From NCBI GenBank assembly GCA_905221605.1, contig CAJNDS010000280.1, positions 433,392 through 490,891 on the forward strand: 57,500 bases of DNA, read 5' to 3'. Origin of the DNA: Symbiodinium natans (taxonomy: Eukaryota; Sar; Dinophyceae; Suessiales; Symbiodiniaceae). The translations under genes were made by a program, and so were the position numbers. The notes under the pieces are model-generated. The model was not told where the DNA came from. It saw only the letters and a list, made by a program, of their open reading frames with translations, and searched no databases. Shown in pieces: positions 49,763 through 57,500 of the stretch; the first letter of the stretch is position 1, and every line of letters starts with the position of its first letter.

Positions 49763-50337
49763 GGAGGAGTTTTTTTCATTATTGCGATTATTGTTGTTAT
49801 TGTTGTTATGATCACTATTACTATTGTTATTATTGCTATTATTGTTAATATTGTTATTACTGTTAGTATTGTTATTATTGTTACTATTATTATTTGTTAT
49901 CATTGTTACTATCATTATTTCTTTATTGTTATTATCGTATTATTGTTTTTTGTTGTTATTATTGTCATTATTGTTATTATTGTTATTCTTGTTAGTATTG
50001 TTATGATTACTGTTACGAGTACTATTACTATTACCATTACTATTGCTATTGCTATTACTGTTACTACTACTATTACTATCATGATTACGATTATTATTAT
50101 TCTCATTGTTATTATTGTTATTGTTATCGTTATTACTGTTGTTATTATTATGTGTGGCTTGCATCACTTGCACCGCTTGCGCCCTAAGCCCTAAACCCTA
50201 AAACCTAAAACCTAAACCTAAGCCCTGAACCCTTATACCCTTAAACCTTAAACCCGGAAACCCAAAGCCCTGCACTCACACGCAAGGGAGAATTGGTTTG
50301 GCCTACCTGCCCCCTGCTTCGAAAACCAAACACCTGA
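49613..50337 (+). CDS. Predicted 2-exon gene spanning a trinucleotide tract
   Basis: Exon 49613-49700 reads SLARLLRFLDDQRTAALE and MQQAPAAK and ends at GTGGTTTAGGG, the same donor as at 1041. Exon 50287-50337 continues in phase 0 (ELVWPTCPLLRKPN) to TGA. The 586-bp intron holds about 420 bp of ATT/GTT repeats. Leu/Ala-rich helix in the first exon; no family recognised. Confidence 0.45.
49730..50150. repeat. GAT then ATT/GTT trinucleotide tract
   Basis: Ten GAT units then roughly 400 bp of interrupted TTATTG/TTGTTA triplets. The long Ile/Val, Leu and Asn frames on both strands are products of period 3. Confidence 0.95.
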
Positions 50338-50339
50338 GC

Positions 50340-50775
50340 CAGTTAGGATTTAAGGTTCAAGAAGCGTTTAATGCGCCCTAAAGCCTGTCCCCTTAACCCA
50401 ACCTTAAACCCTAAACCCTAGACCCTCACGCTTAAAGGGTTTGACGGTTCCCAAGGGCCACGCAGAGCCAAGTCCAAACCCGGCCCTAAACCCCCAAACA
50501 GTTCAGGATTCGGGACTTGAGGGACTGTAAGGACTTGAGGGACTTCAGTTTTGTTTGGGGTTTAGGGCTTTAGGACCCTAAACCCTAAACCCTAAACCCT
50601 AAACCCGAAACCCGAAACCCGAAGCCCTAAACCCTAAACCCTAAACCCCAAACCCTAAACCCTAAACACCTAAACCCTAAACCCTAACCACTAAACCCTA
50701 AACCCCAAAACACCTAAACCCTAAACCCTAAACCCTAAACCCCAAAACACCTAAACCCTAAACCCTAAACCCCCT
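50340..50775. other. Heptamer variants, no exon seen
   Basis: Degenerate heptamers, the repeated phrase GACTTGAGGGACT near 50515-50545, CCCTAAA/CGAAACC at 50576-50700 and a roughly 40-bp unit ending CCCCAAAACACCTAAA repeated twice (50690-50760). Confidence 0.6.
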
Positions 50776-50779
50776 AGCC

Positions 50780-50884
50780 ATGATCTTTGCTCTGTCCTCC
50801 TTCTGCGTGGCCACGGCCTGGGGCGCCCGGGAGCTGGATGCCGAGGCGGAGCAGCTGAGGGCGGCCCTTGGCCCGGATTGGAGG
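50780..50884 (+). CDS. First exon with signal-peptide-like start
   Basis: ATG at 50780 directly follows AACCCCCTAGCC. The exon reads MIFALSSFCVATAWGA and then ELDAEAEQLRAALGPDW, ending at donor GTTGAGGG (50885). A hydrophobic N-terminus followed by a charged helix suggests a secreted or membrane-inserted protein. The next exon is not secure; 51390-51465 is the nearest candidate but does not match in phase. Confidence 0.45.
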
Positions 50885-50904
50885 GTTGAGGGCTTTTGGG
50901 GCTG

Positions 50905-51045
50905 GTTAGGGTTTAGGGTTTAGGGTTTTAGGGTTTAGGGTTTCGGGGTTTTTAGGGCTTTAGGGCTTTAGGGTTTTAGGGTTTTAGGGCTTTAATTAGG
51001 GTTTTAGGGTTTTAGCGTTTTAGGGTTTTAGGGCTGGAGGCTTTG
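50905..51045. repeat. 8-bp TTTTAGGG array
   Basis: Mixed TTTAGGG, TTTTAGGG and CTTTAGGG units. From 51050 to 51385 are GTAGAGGG-type and decayed CCCTAAA repeats without a clear exon. Confidence 0.85.
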
Positions 51046-51389
51046 CAATCTGTGTCGGGTTGAGGGTGCAGGGTATAGGGTAGAGGGTAGAGGCAGAGGG
51101 TTGAGGGTATACGGCGGGTGTTCTGAAACCTGTGTGGGCCCAAAGCGCGAACCCTCACACCCGTCACTCCCAACCCTAAACCCTCAACCCCTCAACCCTA
51201 GACTCTAGACCGCAAACCTTCTCACCCTCGAACTTTAGAGCCTAAACCTGAACATTTAGCCCCAAAGCCATAACAAAAGCTCTTAAGCCCCACTTCCTCA
51301 CCCCCCAATCCCTTAAAACCCAAATCCCGAAACCCTAAACTCTCAACCCCAAAGCCCTAACCCAGTAAACCCTAAACCCCAAACCCTAG

Positions 51390-51465
51390 CCCCTGACGGA
51401 AGTCTGGCGACTGAGGCCTTCATCGTCAAGGTCTATGGGCTGGTTCTGCTGCTTGGCCCGCTGGG
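51390..51465 (+). CDS. Hydrophobic exon candidate
   Basis: Between CCCTAG and donor GTGTGAGG. One frame reads GSLATEAFIVKVYGLVLLLG, which could be a membrane segment. Isolated. Confidence 0.4.
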
Positions 51466-51500
51466 GTGTGAGGGTTGAAAGCTCGAGAGGCTTTAGGATT

Positions 51501-51597
51501 CGGATGTTCGCCCTTATACGAGCAGTCCTTAATAGGGATTCTAGTAGGGGGTACTACTATCCCTATTAAGGACCGTTAGTATAAGGGAGAACATCCC
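51501..51597. mobile_element. Foldback element family 1
   Basis: 97 bp, CGGATGTTCGCCCTTATACG to TATAAGGGAGAACATCCC, with the full inner palindrome. Confidence 0.85.
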
Positions 51598-51599
51598 AA

Positions 51600-52055
51600 C
51601 TTTAGTGTTTAAGGTTCAGGGTTTATCGGAGTTGTGGGGGGAGGGTACAAGGTTCACAAGGCCGAAAAGCCGAACCTTCAGCTCCCCCCCAAACCTCAGA
51701 TCGTAAACTTTTATTACCCCCCGCCTCCCCCACTTTACTACTGACCCCAAACCCCCAAACGCCTGAACCCTAAACCAAACCCTCAACCAAACCCCCCTAA
51801 ACCCGCAAAGCTAAACACCATACAGTGCCTAACCCCAAAACCCTCAAACCCTCAAATCCTTAGCCCTGAACCCCAAACCCTAAACCACCCCAAACACGCC
51901 AAAACCCCAAACCCCCCAAAAGCCCCAAAAGCCCAACATTTCAAAACCCCCAAGACCCCCAAAACCCCAGCCCCCTAAACCCTAAACCCAAAACCCTAAA
52001 CCCCAACTCCTAAACCCAAAACCCCAAACCCTAAACCCCAAACCCCCAAACCTCA
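51600..52055. other. Degenerate CCCCAAA/CCCTAAA region
   Basis: C/A-rich decayed heptamers (CCCCAAAAC, CCCTCAAACC). No splice-bounded open segment seen. Confidence 0.6.
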
Positions 52056-52060
52056 ACCAG

Positions 52061-52331
52061 AAGAAGGCTCCTCCTGGTGCTTACGGCCGCCATCGTGCTG
52101 GCCTTGCAGGCGGCCGTAAGGCCGACCGAGTTCCCCAGGCAGGATTTGAGGTTTGGGGTTTAGGGTTTGGGGTTTAGTGTTTGGGGTTTAAGGTTTAGGG
52201 TTTAGGGCTTGGGGTGTAGGGTTTGGGGTGTAGGGTTTGAGTGTAGGGCTGATGTTGGTGTCACTTTTGTTCCCTTGGTTTGGCTTGTTATTTGCTTCAA
52301 GGGGTTCAGGGTTCATAGTCTCGAGCCCTGA
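52061..52331 (+). CDS. Predicted 2-exon fragment with hydrophobic segment
   Basis: Exon 52061-52115 follows CCTCAACCAG and reads RRLLLVLTAAIVLALQAA up to donor GTAAGG: two Arg then an apolar stretch, as in a signal peptide or membrane anchor. Exon 52302-52331 follows GTTATTTGCTTCAAG and ends in TGA. Phases agree. No start codon is visible. Confidence 0.42.
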
Positions 52332-52436
52332 ACCCTGAACCCTAAACACTAACCCTAAACCCTAAACCCTAAACCCTAAACCCTAAGCCCTAAACCCTAA
52401 GCCCTAAACCCTAAACTTCCACGTGTTCTTGCGGAG

Positions 52437-52732
52437 GCTAAGGATGCTGGTCGACTGGCGCCTCCCGCGCCAGGGGCCAAAGAGGGGCATGAGGAAACGC
52501 ATTCTAAGGGTTTAGGGTTTAGGGTTTAGGGTTTAGGGTTTAGGGTTTACATGGGTGCTTCTCTCTAAAGTAGTGTCCAGTTTGGTTTTTGGGTGCTGCT
52601 GACCCTAAACAGGGACCCCAGTTTGGAGCACTACGAACATGGTCCCTTGGTGTGGCCCCTTGCCTTCTTTCAAGGCGTTCGAAGTGTGGGCCCTTGGGTT
52701 TTACAGAGACTACCTTAAGAGATATACCCTAA
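52437..52732 (+). CDS. Predicted 2-exon gene end
   Basis: Exon 52437-52509 follows TTCCACGTGTTCTTGCGGAG and ends at GTTTAGGG; open as LRMLVDWRLPRQGPKRG in the matching phase. Exon 52574-52732 follows CTTCTCTCTAAAGTAG and is open for 52 codons (FLGAADPKQGPQFGALR, LLSRRSKCGPLGFTET) to TAA of CCCTAA. A second frame of the last exon is also open for 48 codons. Confidence 0.45.
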
Positions 52733-52741
52733 ACTAAGCCT

Positions 52742-53240
52742 AAACCCTAAACCCTAAACCCTAAACCCTAAACCCTAAACCCTAAACCCTAAACCCTAAA
52801 CCCTAAACCCTAAACCCTAAACCCTAAACCCTAAACCCCAAACCCCAAACCCTAAACCCTACAACCTAAAGATTATCCCCCAATGCACCCGCTGTAGGGC
52901 TTTGAAGGGCTCTAATTTCAGATTTGACTACCACTAAAACTTGGGCTGTGATCTTTAAGCTTCAAAGTTAAGCCCTAAACCCTAAACCCTAAACCCTAAA
53001 CCCTAAACCCTAAACCCTAAACCCTAAACCCTAAACCCTAAACCCTAAACCCTAAACCCTAAAAACTAAACCCTGAACCCTAAACCCTAAACCCTAAACC
53101 CTAAACCCTAAGCCCTAAGCCCTAAACCCTAAACCCTAAACCCTAAACCCTAAGCCCTAAACCCTAAACCCTAAACCCTAAACCCTAACCCTAAACCCTA
53201 GACCCTAAACCCTAGACCCTAAACTCTAAATCCTAAACCC
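52742..53240. repeat. Two long CCCTAAA arrays
   Basis: 52742-52860 and 52972-53240 are CCCTAAA arrays, the second with CCCTAGA and CCCTAAG variants. Between them, a segment after GCACCCGCTGTAG (52896) may be a short terminal exon (LKGSNFRFDYH). Confidence 0.9.
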
Positions 53241-53287
53241 GAAACCATAAAGAATATTCTGCGAAACCGGGGCTCCAGGCTGCTTCA

Positions 53288-55392
53288 ATGGCTGCGAAGA
53301 TGTTTAACATCCTGAAGTCTAAGAGCCCATGGACCCGAAGCCATAGATCCCACACCCTCAACCTCAGACGCCTGGTTTAGAGTGTGGGGCCGTTTAGGGT
53401 TTAGGGTTTAGGGTTTGGGGTAGCTAGAGTAGACCCTATGCCCATGAACCTGATCCAAAAAACATGGATACTCTCAAGGCCTCTGCGCCCTCCCGCCCCT
53501 GGTACCTCGACCTCTGCCCATGCCACCGGCAGAGGCTGCGCCGTGGTCGTGGCTTCAGAGACCATAGAGGTTAATTAGGGTTTAGGGCTAAGCGCTTAGA
53601 GTTTAGGGGCTTGGGGCTTAGATGTTGCCCCCAGCTCTACGTTAAGAGCCCCAAGCCACTCTTTCTGGGAAAGCCAAGAATATGATCACCTGCCAAAAGA
53701 GGTCGTGGGTTTTTGAGGTACACCCCCCTCCCCCTTCCCCCTCCCGCCTCCCCCACACGGGGGGGAAATCAGTTCCAGGATGCGACGTGCAGAATCTGCC
53801 AGGACTCCGCAGGGACTGCGTTACATCAAGGCTTTGGGTTTAAGGTAGGGTTTAAGGGTGTTCGGGTTGAAGGGGTTAGGCTTTAGGTTTTTTTGGGGCT
53901 TGGTGGCTTTGGAGCAACTTTTAAAGCGCTTGGGTCCTTTCGGGCCGAAATCCCTATGCATCGCCCCCCAAGAACCCATGCCCCCCCCCCTCCCAGCAAA
54001 AAACGAAAAGATCTTTTGGGATGTTCCCAGTCCTGAAGCGATGTCTCGATAGCGCATCCCGAGTCAACTCGACCACGCTGCACAGCTGCAACACTGCCTC
54101 TTCAAAGAAGCATCGGGCGCCATTCTCATCCACGTCATCGCATCCATTGTACAACTGGTTAAATTGTTTAGGGTTTAGGGTTTAGGGTTTAGGGTTTGCG
54201 ATGTACTGCTACACAGTCCACAGAGGAGGATGGCAGGGCGGCGCCCCTCGCCATCTTCTGCGGTTGCAAAGGTGCTGTGGAAATCAAAAACCCAAAGCCC
54301 GCTACGGGTTAGGGTTAAGGGTTAGGGTTTGGGGTTTAGGGTTTGGGGTTTAGGGTTTGGGGTTTAGGGTTTGGGGTTTGGGGTTTAGGGTTTGGGGTTT
54401 AGGGTTTAGGGTTTGGTTTAGGGTTTAGGGTTAGGACACCCTGCAGCCTAAACTCTGAACCCTAAACCCCGGCTTGGTGTCATGCCATGTCAATGTGTGT
54501 GTAGTGTGGCCGGGAGGGGAAGGCTCTCCAGTCCACACTTTGTTTGGCACCCTCAGCCTTCATCTCTAAAATCCTACCCCTACATCCTAAACCCTAAACC
54601 CTAAACCCTAAACCCTAAACCCTAAACCCTAAACCCTAAACCCTACACCCTAGACCCTAGACCCTAAACCCTAAACCCTAAACCCTAAACCCTAAACCCT
54701 ATGAACCCTAAACCCTAAACCCTAATTCTGCTGCAACCAGCCCCCCAAGCCCCCGAAGGCAGCCTGGCGCTGGTGCATGGCTCCTGCTTGGACCGCTGGC
54801 GGCTGCTTGGCCGTTTTGAAACCCCCCCTCGCCCCCAAAACTCCCCAAACCCGCAAGCCCTAAGCCTAAACCCTAAACCCTAAACCCTAAACCCTAAACC
54901 TAAACCCTAAACCCCAAGCCCTAAACCCTAAACCCTAAACCCTAAACTCCCCTGAAAGGCCCAAATGCCCCAATCCCGACTGCGAAGACCTCAACCCTTG
55001 CCTGGCAGGGTTTGGGTTTAAGGTCACACAGTTTAAGGTTTAAGACTTAGGCCAGAAGATGTGCCCCAGAGCCCTCGACCCCAAAGCCTCGAGTGCTAAG
55101 CCCTCAAACCCTAAACCCTAAAACCCAAAGCCCTAAAAACCCGACTAAGCCCTAGAAGCCCTGAAGACCCCCGGGGCGCCAGGAAGCTACAGCCTCAGGA
55201 CCGCTCACCCTAAACCCTAAAACCTAAACCCTAACCCTAAACCCTAAGCCCTAAGCCCTAAGCCCTAAACCCTAAACCCTAAACCCTAAACCCCAAGCCC
55301 TCAGGAGGCTACAACCTCAGGACCGCTGTGAGCTCTGCGGCCAAGGCTACAGCGTGGCGGAGGACGTCCTGGGACTCCCGAAGCCTCCTTGA
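53288..55392 (+). CDS. RING-CH zinc-finger protein, seven exons
   Basis: Exons 53288-53374, 53428-53569, 53674-53717, 53773-53844, 54226-54271, 54759-54812 and 55298-55392 join to 180 codons, ATG at 53288, TGA at 55390. Residues 97-162 form a full RING-CH (C4HC3) domain: C97-x2-C100 (CRIC), C127-x-C129 (CGCKG), H137, C140 (SLALVHGSC) then LDRW, and C159-x2-C162 (CELC). RING-CH proteins (the MARCH type among them) act as E3 ubiquitin ligases, often membrane-bound; no membrane segment is seen here. The domain is split over four exons by three introns, two with telomeric repeats. Donors are GTTTAG, GTTAAT, GTACAC, GTAGGG, GTGCTG and GTTTTG; acceptors include CCCCGAAG and CCCCAAG. Uncertain: the two N-terminal exons, since TAA at 53572 would end the second if not spliced, and a possible extra in-phase exon 54086-54157. 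A start at ATG 53682 is an alternative. Confidence 0.82.
54303..54435. repeat. 14-bp TTTAGGGTTTGGGG higher-order array
   Basis: Alternating TTTAGGG and TTTGGGG units in the fifth intron of the RING-CH gene. Confidence 0.9.
54585..54725. repeat. CCCTAAA array in RING-CH gene intron
   Basis: About 130 bp of CCCTAAA/CCCTAGA just upstream of the acceptor of exon 54759-54812. With the TTTAGGG-type block at 54303-54435, the intron starts G-rich and ends C-rich. Confidence 0.95.
55179..55205 (+). pseudogene. Truncated exon copy abutting telomeric repeats
   Basis: CAGGAAGCTACAGCCTCAGG and the following ACCGCT match 24 of 27 bases of the start of the last RING-CH exon (about 55301-55327). The copy ends exactly at CCGCT and continues CACCCTAAACCC. 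Confidence 0.7.
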
Positions 55393-55621
55393 GAGGGTTT
55401 AGGGTTTAGGGTTCAGGGTTTAGGGTTTAGGGTTTAGGGTCTAGGGTTTAGGGTGAGAGGTTTAGGGGCTCGGGTTGAGGATTTCGCTGTTTTGGGGGGT
55501 TTAGGGCCTTTTCAGGTTTTCTTTTTTGGGGGTTTTGGGGGGTATATGATATGGGGTTGAGGACCTCAGGAATTTTGCGGCTTAGGGGCTTAGCGAGGGT
55601 TAAGGGTTTTGCTGGTTTCAG

Positions 55622-56061
55622 GTGCGCCCTGTCCGCCCGCCACCGGCTTGTGTAGGGGTCGTTTGCAATCCTGGAGCCGCCTCTACCTGAGGTTTTCTGC
55701 AATCCTTTTCTGGGTCTCTCGGTGGCCTATTCGGATTGAGGTGTGCGGATTTTTGGGCTCCCACATAAAGTATCATAAGCCCCCTGGATCAAGGAGGCCG
55801 CTTTGGCACCCCGAAACTCAACCCTCTCAACCCTCTCAACCCTCTCAACCCTCTCAACCCTCTCAACCCTCTCAACCCTCTCAACCCTCTCAACCCTCTC
55901 AACCCTCTCAACCCTCTCAACCCTCTCAACCCTCTCAACCCTCTCAACCCTCAACCCTCAACCCTAAACCTTCAACCCAAAACCCCAAGCTCCAAAAAAC
56001 GTCACAGCGGAGGACCACTCGGTATCCCTTCCCTCGCTCCTGCATCTGGCGGCCCAGCTAG
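55622..56061 (+). CDS. Long exon with Pro-Ser-Gln repeats
   Basis: GGGTTTTGCTGGTTTCAG is followed by a 146-codon frame to TAG at 56059. It reads ATGLCRGRLQSWSRLYLR, then a hydrophobic part (FSAILFWVSRWPIRIEVC), then about fifteen Pro-Ser-Gln triplets from the 9-bp CCCTCTCAA array, then a basic tail. The first 60 codons are protein-like and independent of the array. The array keeps frame because its period is 9. Unknown function; possibly a membrane protein with a disordered tail. Confidence 0.45.
55811..55960. repeat. 9-bp CCCTCTCAA array
   Basis: Fifteen perfect units grading into CCCTCAA and CCCTAAA, so clearly derived from the heptamer; read in frame by the 55622-56061 candidate exon. Confidence 0.95.
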
Positions 56062-56097
56062 GCAAGCACGAGGATGCGCTGCGTCATGCAGGCCGAT

Positions 56098-56130
56098 TTT
56101 TTTTTTTTTTTTGGGGGGGGGGGGGGGGTT
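56098..56130. repeat. T14-G16 homopolymer junction
   Basis: A run of 14-15 T immediately followed by about 16 G, then the foldback element at 56142. Confidence 0.9.
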
Positions 56131-56141
56131 GGGTTTAGGAT

Positions 56142-56237
56142 TGGATGTTCCCCCTTATACTACCAGTGCTTAATAGGGATTCTAACAGGGGTATTATACT
56201 CCCTACTAAGACCTGTTAGTGTCAGGGGGAAAACCCC
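56142..56237. mobile_element. Foldback element family 1
   Basis: TGGATGTTCCCCCTTATACT to TAGTGTCAGGGGGAAAACCC; the right arm is slightly diverged. Confidence 0.8.
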
Positions 56238-56427
56238 TAAGGTTTAAGCTCTTTCGGACCCCTTCTTAGGAAGGGGCTGAAGACTAAGGATGTAGGTGTC
56301 CTAAACCCTAAGCCACAACACCCCAACACCCTGAACCCTAAACCCTAAAACCCTTAAACCCCAAAACCCATACACCCCAAAACCCTTAAGCCCTACATCC
56401 TAAACCCTTAACCCCAAATTCTTAAAT

Positions 56428-56533
56428 TGTAAACCCTAAACCCTAAACCCTAAACCCTAAACCCTAAACCCCAAACCCTAAACCCTAAACCCTAAACCCT
56501 AAACCCTAAACCCTAAACCCTAAACCCTAAACC
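56428..56533. repeat. CCCTAAA array
   Basis: About 100 bp ending AACCCAACACCTCCAG, the acceptor of exon 56546-56654. From 56240 to 56427 only degenerate heptamers are seen. Confidence 0.95.
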
Positions 56534-56545
56534 CAACACCTCCAG

Positions 56546-57182
56546 CTCTACACCACCTCCGGTGTCTCCGCTTGGATCCCCGCCTCCGGCGGCGCGCCGA
56601 CACCCGGCATGATCCAAGGGACTTGCGGAGGGATCCTTGCAAGGGACCTTCGGGGTTCTTTAGGGGGTTTAGGGTTTAGGGTTTAGGGTTTAGGGTTTAG
56701 GGTTTAGGGCCAGGGTTCAGGGTTATTTTTATGGGCTACTTAGGTATATCGGGACTCTATAAGGTATACACATATATATGTATATATATATATATATATA
56801 CATAGAGGCTTATGTAGGGGAATGAGACGAAGGGCTCCTGGTAGGGGTCCCTCCTTATACCCTTTAAAGCTGTGGATGGGAGGGGCGCAGGAGAGGGCAG
56901 GCTCTTGGGTTTTTTTACAGGGTTATTGGGTTTTTTTGGGTTTGAGGTTTTAGGGTTTTTGGCGGTTTAGGGGGTTTCGGGGGTTTGGCGGGGTTTCGGG
57001 GGTTTCGGGGGTTTGCGGGGATTTTGGGGGATTTGGGAAATTGTTTGGGGTTTCGGGATTCAGCACTTCAGGAATTGTGGGGGTCCATGGCTTCTCCAGA
57101 TGCAATCGTGTGAGGGGAGATACGTGAGGGTCGCGGCGCAGGAGGGCGCACTGCACAGGCAACCTTTCCAGTGGGCTCTCTG
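56546..57182 (+). CDS. Predicted 3-exon gene fragment
   Basis: Exons 56546-56654 (GVSAWIPASGGAPTPG and CGGILARDLR, donor GTTCTTTAGGG), 57072-57107 (IVGVHGFSRCN, donor GTGTGAGG) and 57142-57182 (GRTAQATFPVGSL, donor GTAAAG) stay in one frame, 62 codons. The first intron (417 bp) carries TTTAGGG units and a TA microsatellite at 56768-56802. Start and end lie outside the model. Unknown product. Confidence 0.45.
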
Positions 57183-57329
57183 GTAAAGAAGCGGGAGTTT
57201 GGAACACACCTATCTGGGTTTGGGTTTGGGTGAGATTACGTCGGATGCGGGAGTACCCAAACCCTAAACCCTAACACCTTCATTCCCGAATTAAGCCCAA
57301 ACCCCAATCCTTTCAAACCCTCAACCCCA

Positions 57330-57500
57330 AACCTGTAACCCCTAAACCCTAAACCCTAAACCCTAAACCCTAAGCCCTAAGCCCTAACCCTAAACCCTAA
57401 GCCCTAAATCCTAAACCCTAAACCCTAAACCCTAAACCCTAAACCCCAAACCTTCAAACCCTAAACCTTCAACTCTAAGCCATAGCTCTCCCAGCCACAA
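57330..57500. repeat. CCCTAAA and CCCTAAG variants
   Basis: Heptamers with several CCCTAAG and CCCCAAA variants to the window end. No exon seen. Confidence 0.85.

Noticed and set aside
49730-50194. Ile/Val, Leu and Asn repeat frames on both strands
   Set aside because: Direct result of the ATT/GTT period-3 tract, which lies inside a predicted intron.
1-57500. Chimeric or misassembled read concatemer of telomere-capped fragments
   Set aside because: Considered because orientation alternates. The frame-consistent RING-CH gene over 2.1 kb and nested element insertions argue for real contiguous DNA, although long-read confirmation would settle it.

Overview
WHAT IT IS. Nuclear DNA of a eukaryote whose telomere-type repeat is TTTAGGG/CCCTAAA. 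No bacterial or viral gene, CRISPR array or rRNA is visible. Blocks of this heptamer, 20 to 280 bp long and in both orientations, recur every few hundred bases from end to end. The repeat type, the very short exons, the one-way gene order and some GC-AG introns would fit a dinoflagellate-like or other algal/protist genome, but no spliced leader or other diagnostic sequence was found, so the organism stays open.

MAIN READING. The 40-250 bp non-repeat segments between heptamer blocks are not random spacers. Read on the + strand, many start after a pyrimidine tract plus AG and end at a GT (sometimes GC) donor, most often GTTTAGGG, the telomere unit itself. Segments join into frame-consistent chains that end in one stop. 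The best case is 53288-55392: seven exons give a 179-residue protein with a complete RING-CH zinc finger, C-x2-C-x26-C-x1-C-x7-H-x2-C-x18-C-x2-C, assembled from four exons across introns that carry telomeric repeats. This is strong evidence that the telomeric blocks are intronic. I infer a dense one-way array of small intron-rich genes, with introns that start with TTTAGGG arrays, end with CCCTAAA arrays, or consist only of the repeat. The other chains are ab initio models made by eye. GC-rich frames are often open, so individual splice choices may be wrong.

LAYOUT. 0.3-19.1 kb: about fifteen chained gene models with heptamer introns. 19.4-22.8 kb: gene models with AT-rich or pyrimidine-rich introns. 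22.9-24.8 kb: isolated exons and an 8-bp GGCCCTAA array. 24.96-29.29 kb: a 4-kb island almost free of heptamers, flanked by direct copies of a 14-bp GAGCGAAACGTTTT repeat, with a broken zinc-finger-like reading frame. 29.3-43.3 kb: minisatellites, foldback elements and more gene models. 44.99-48.1 kb: a roughly 100-bp hairpin-bearing tandem array, a 153-bp duplication and a 54-bp minisatellite. 48.2-57.5 kb: more models, including the RING-CH gene.

MOBILE DNA. Three small foldback (MITE-like) families are visible. A 137-bp telomeric block sits inside one of them between two copies of TTGGTTAA, so at least some heptamer blocks were inserted into older DNA rather than left over from a chromosome end.
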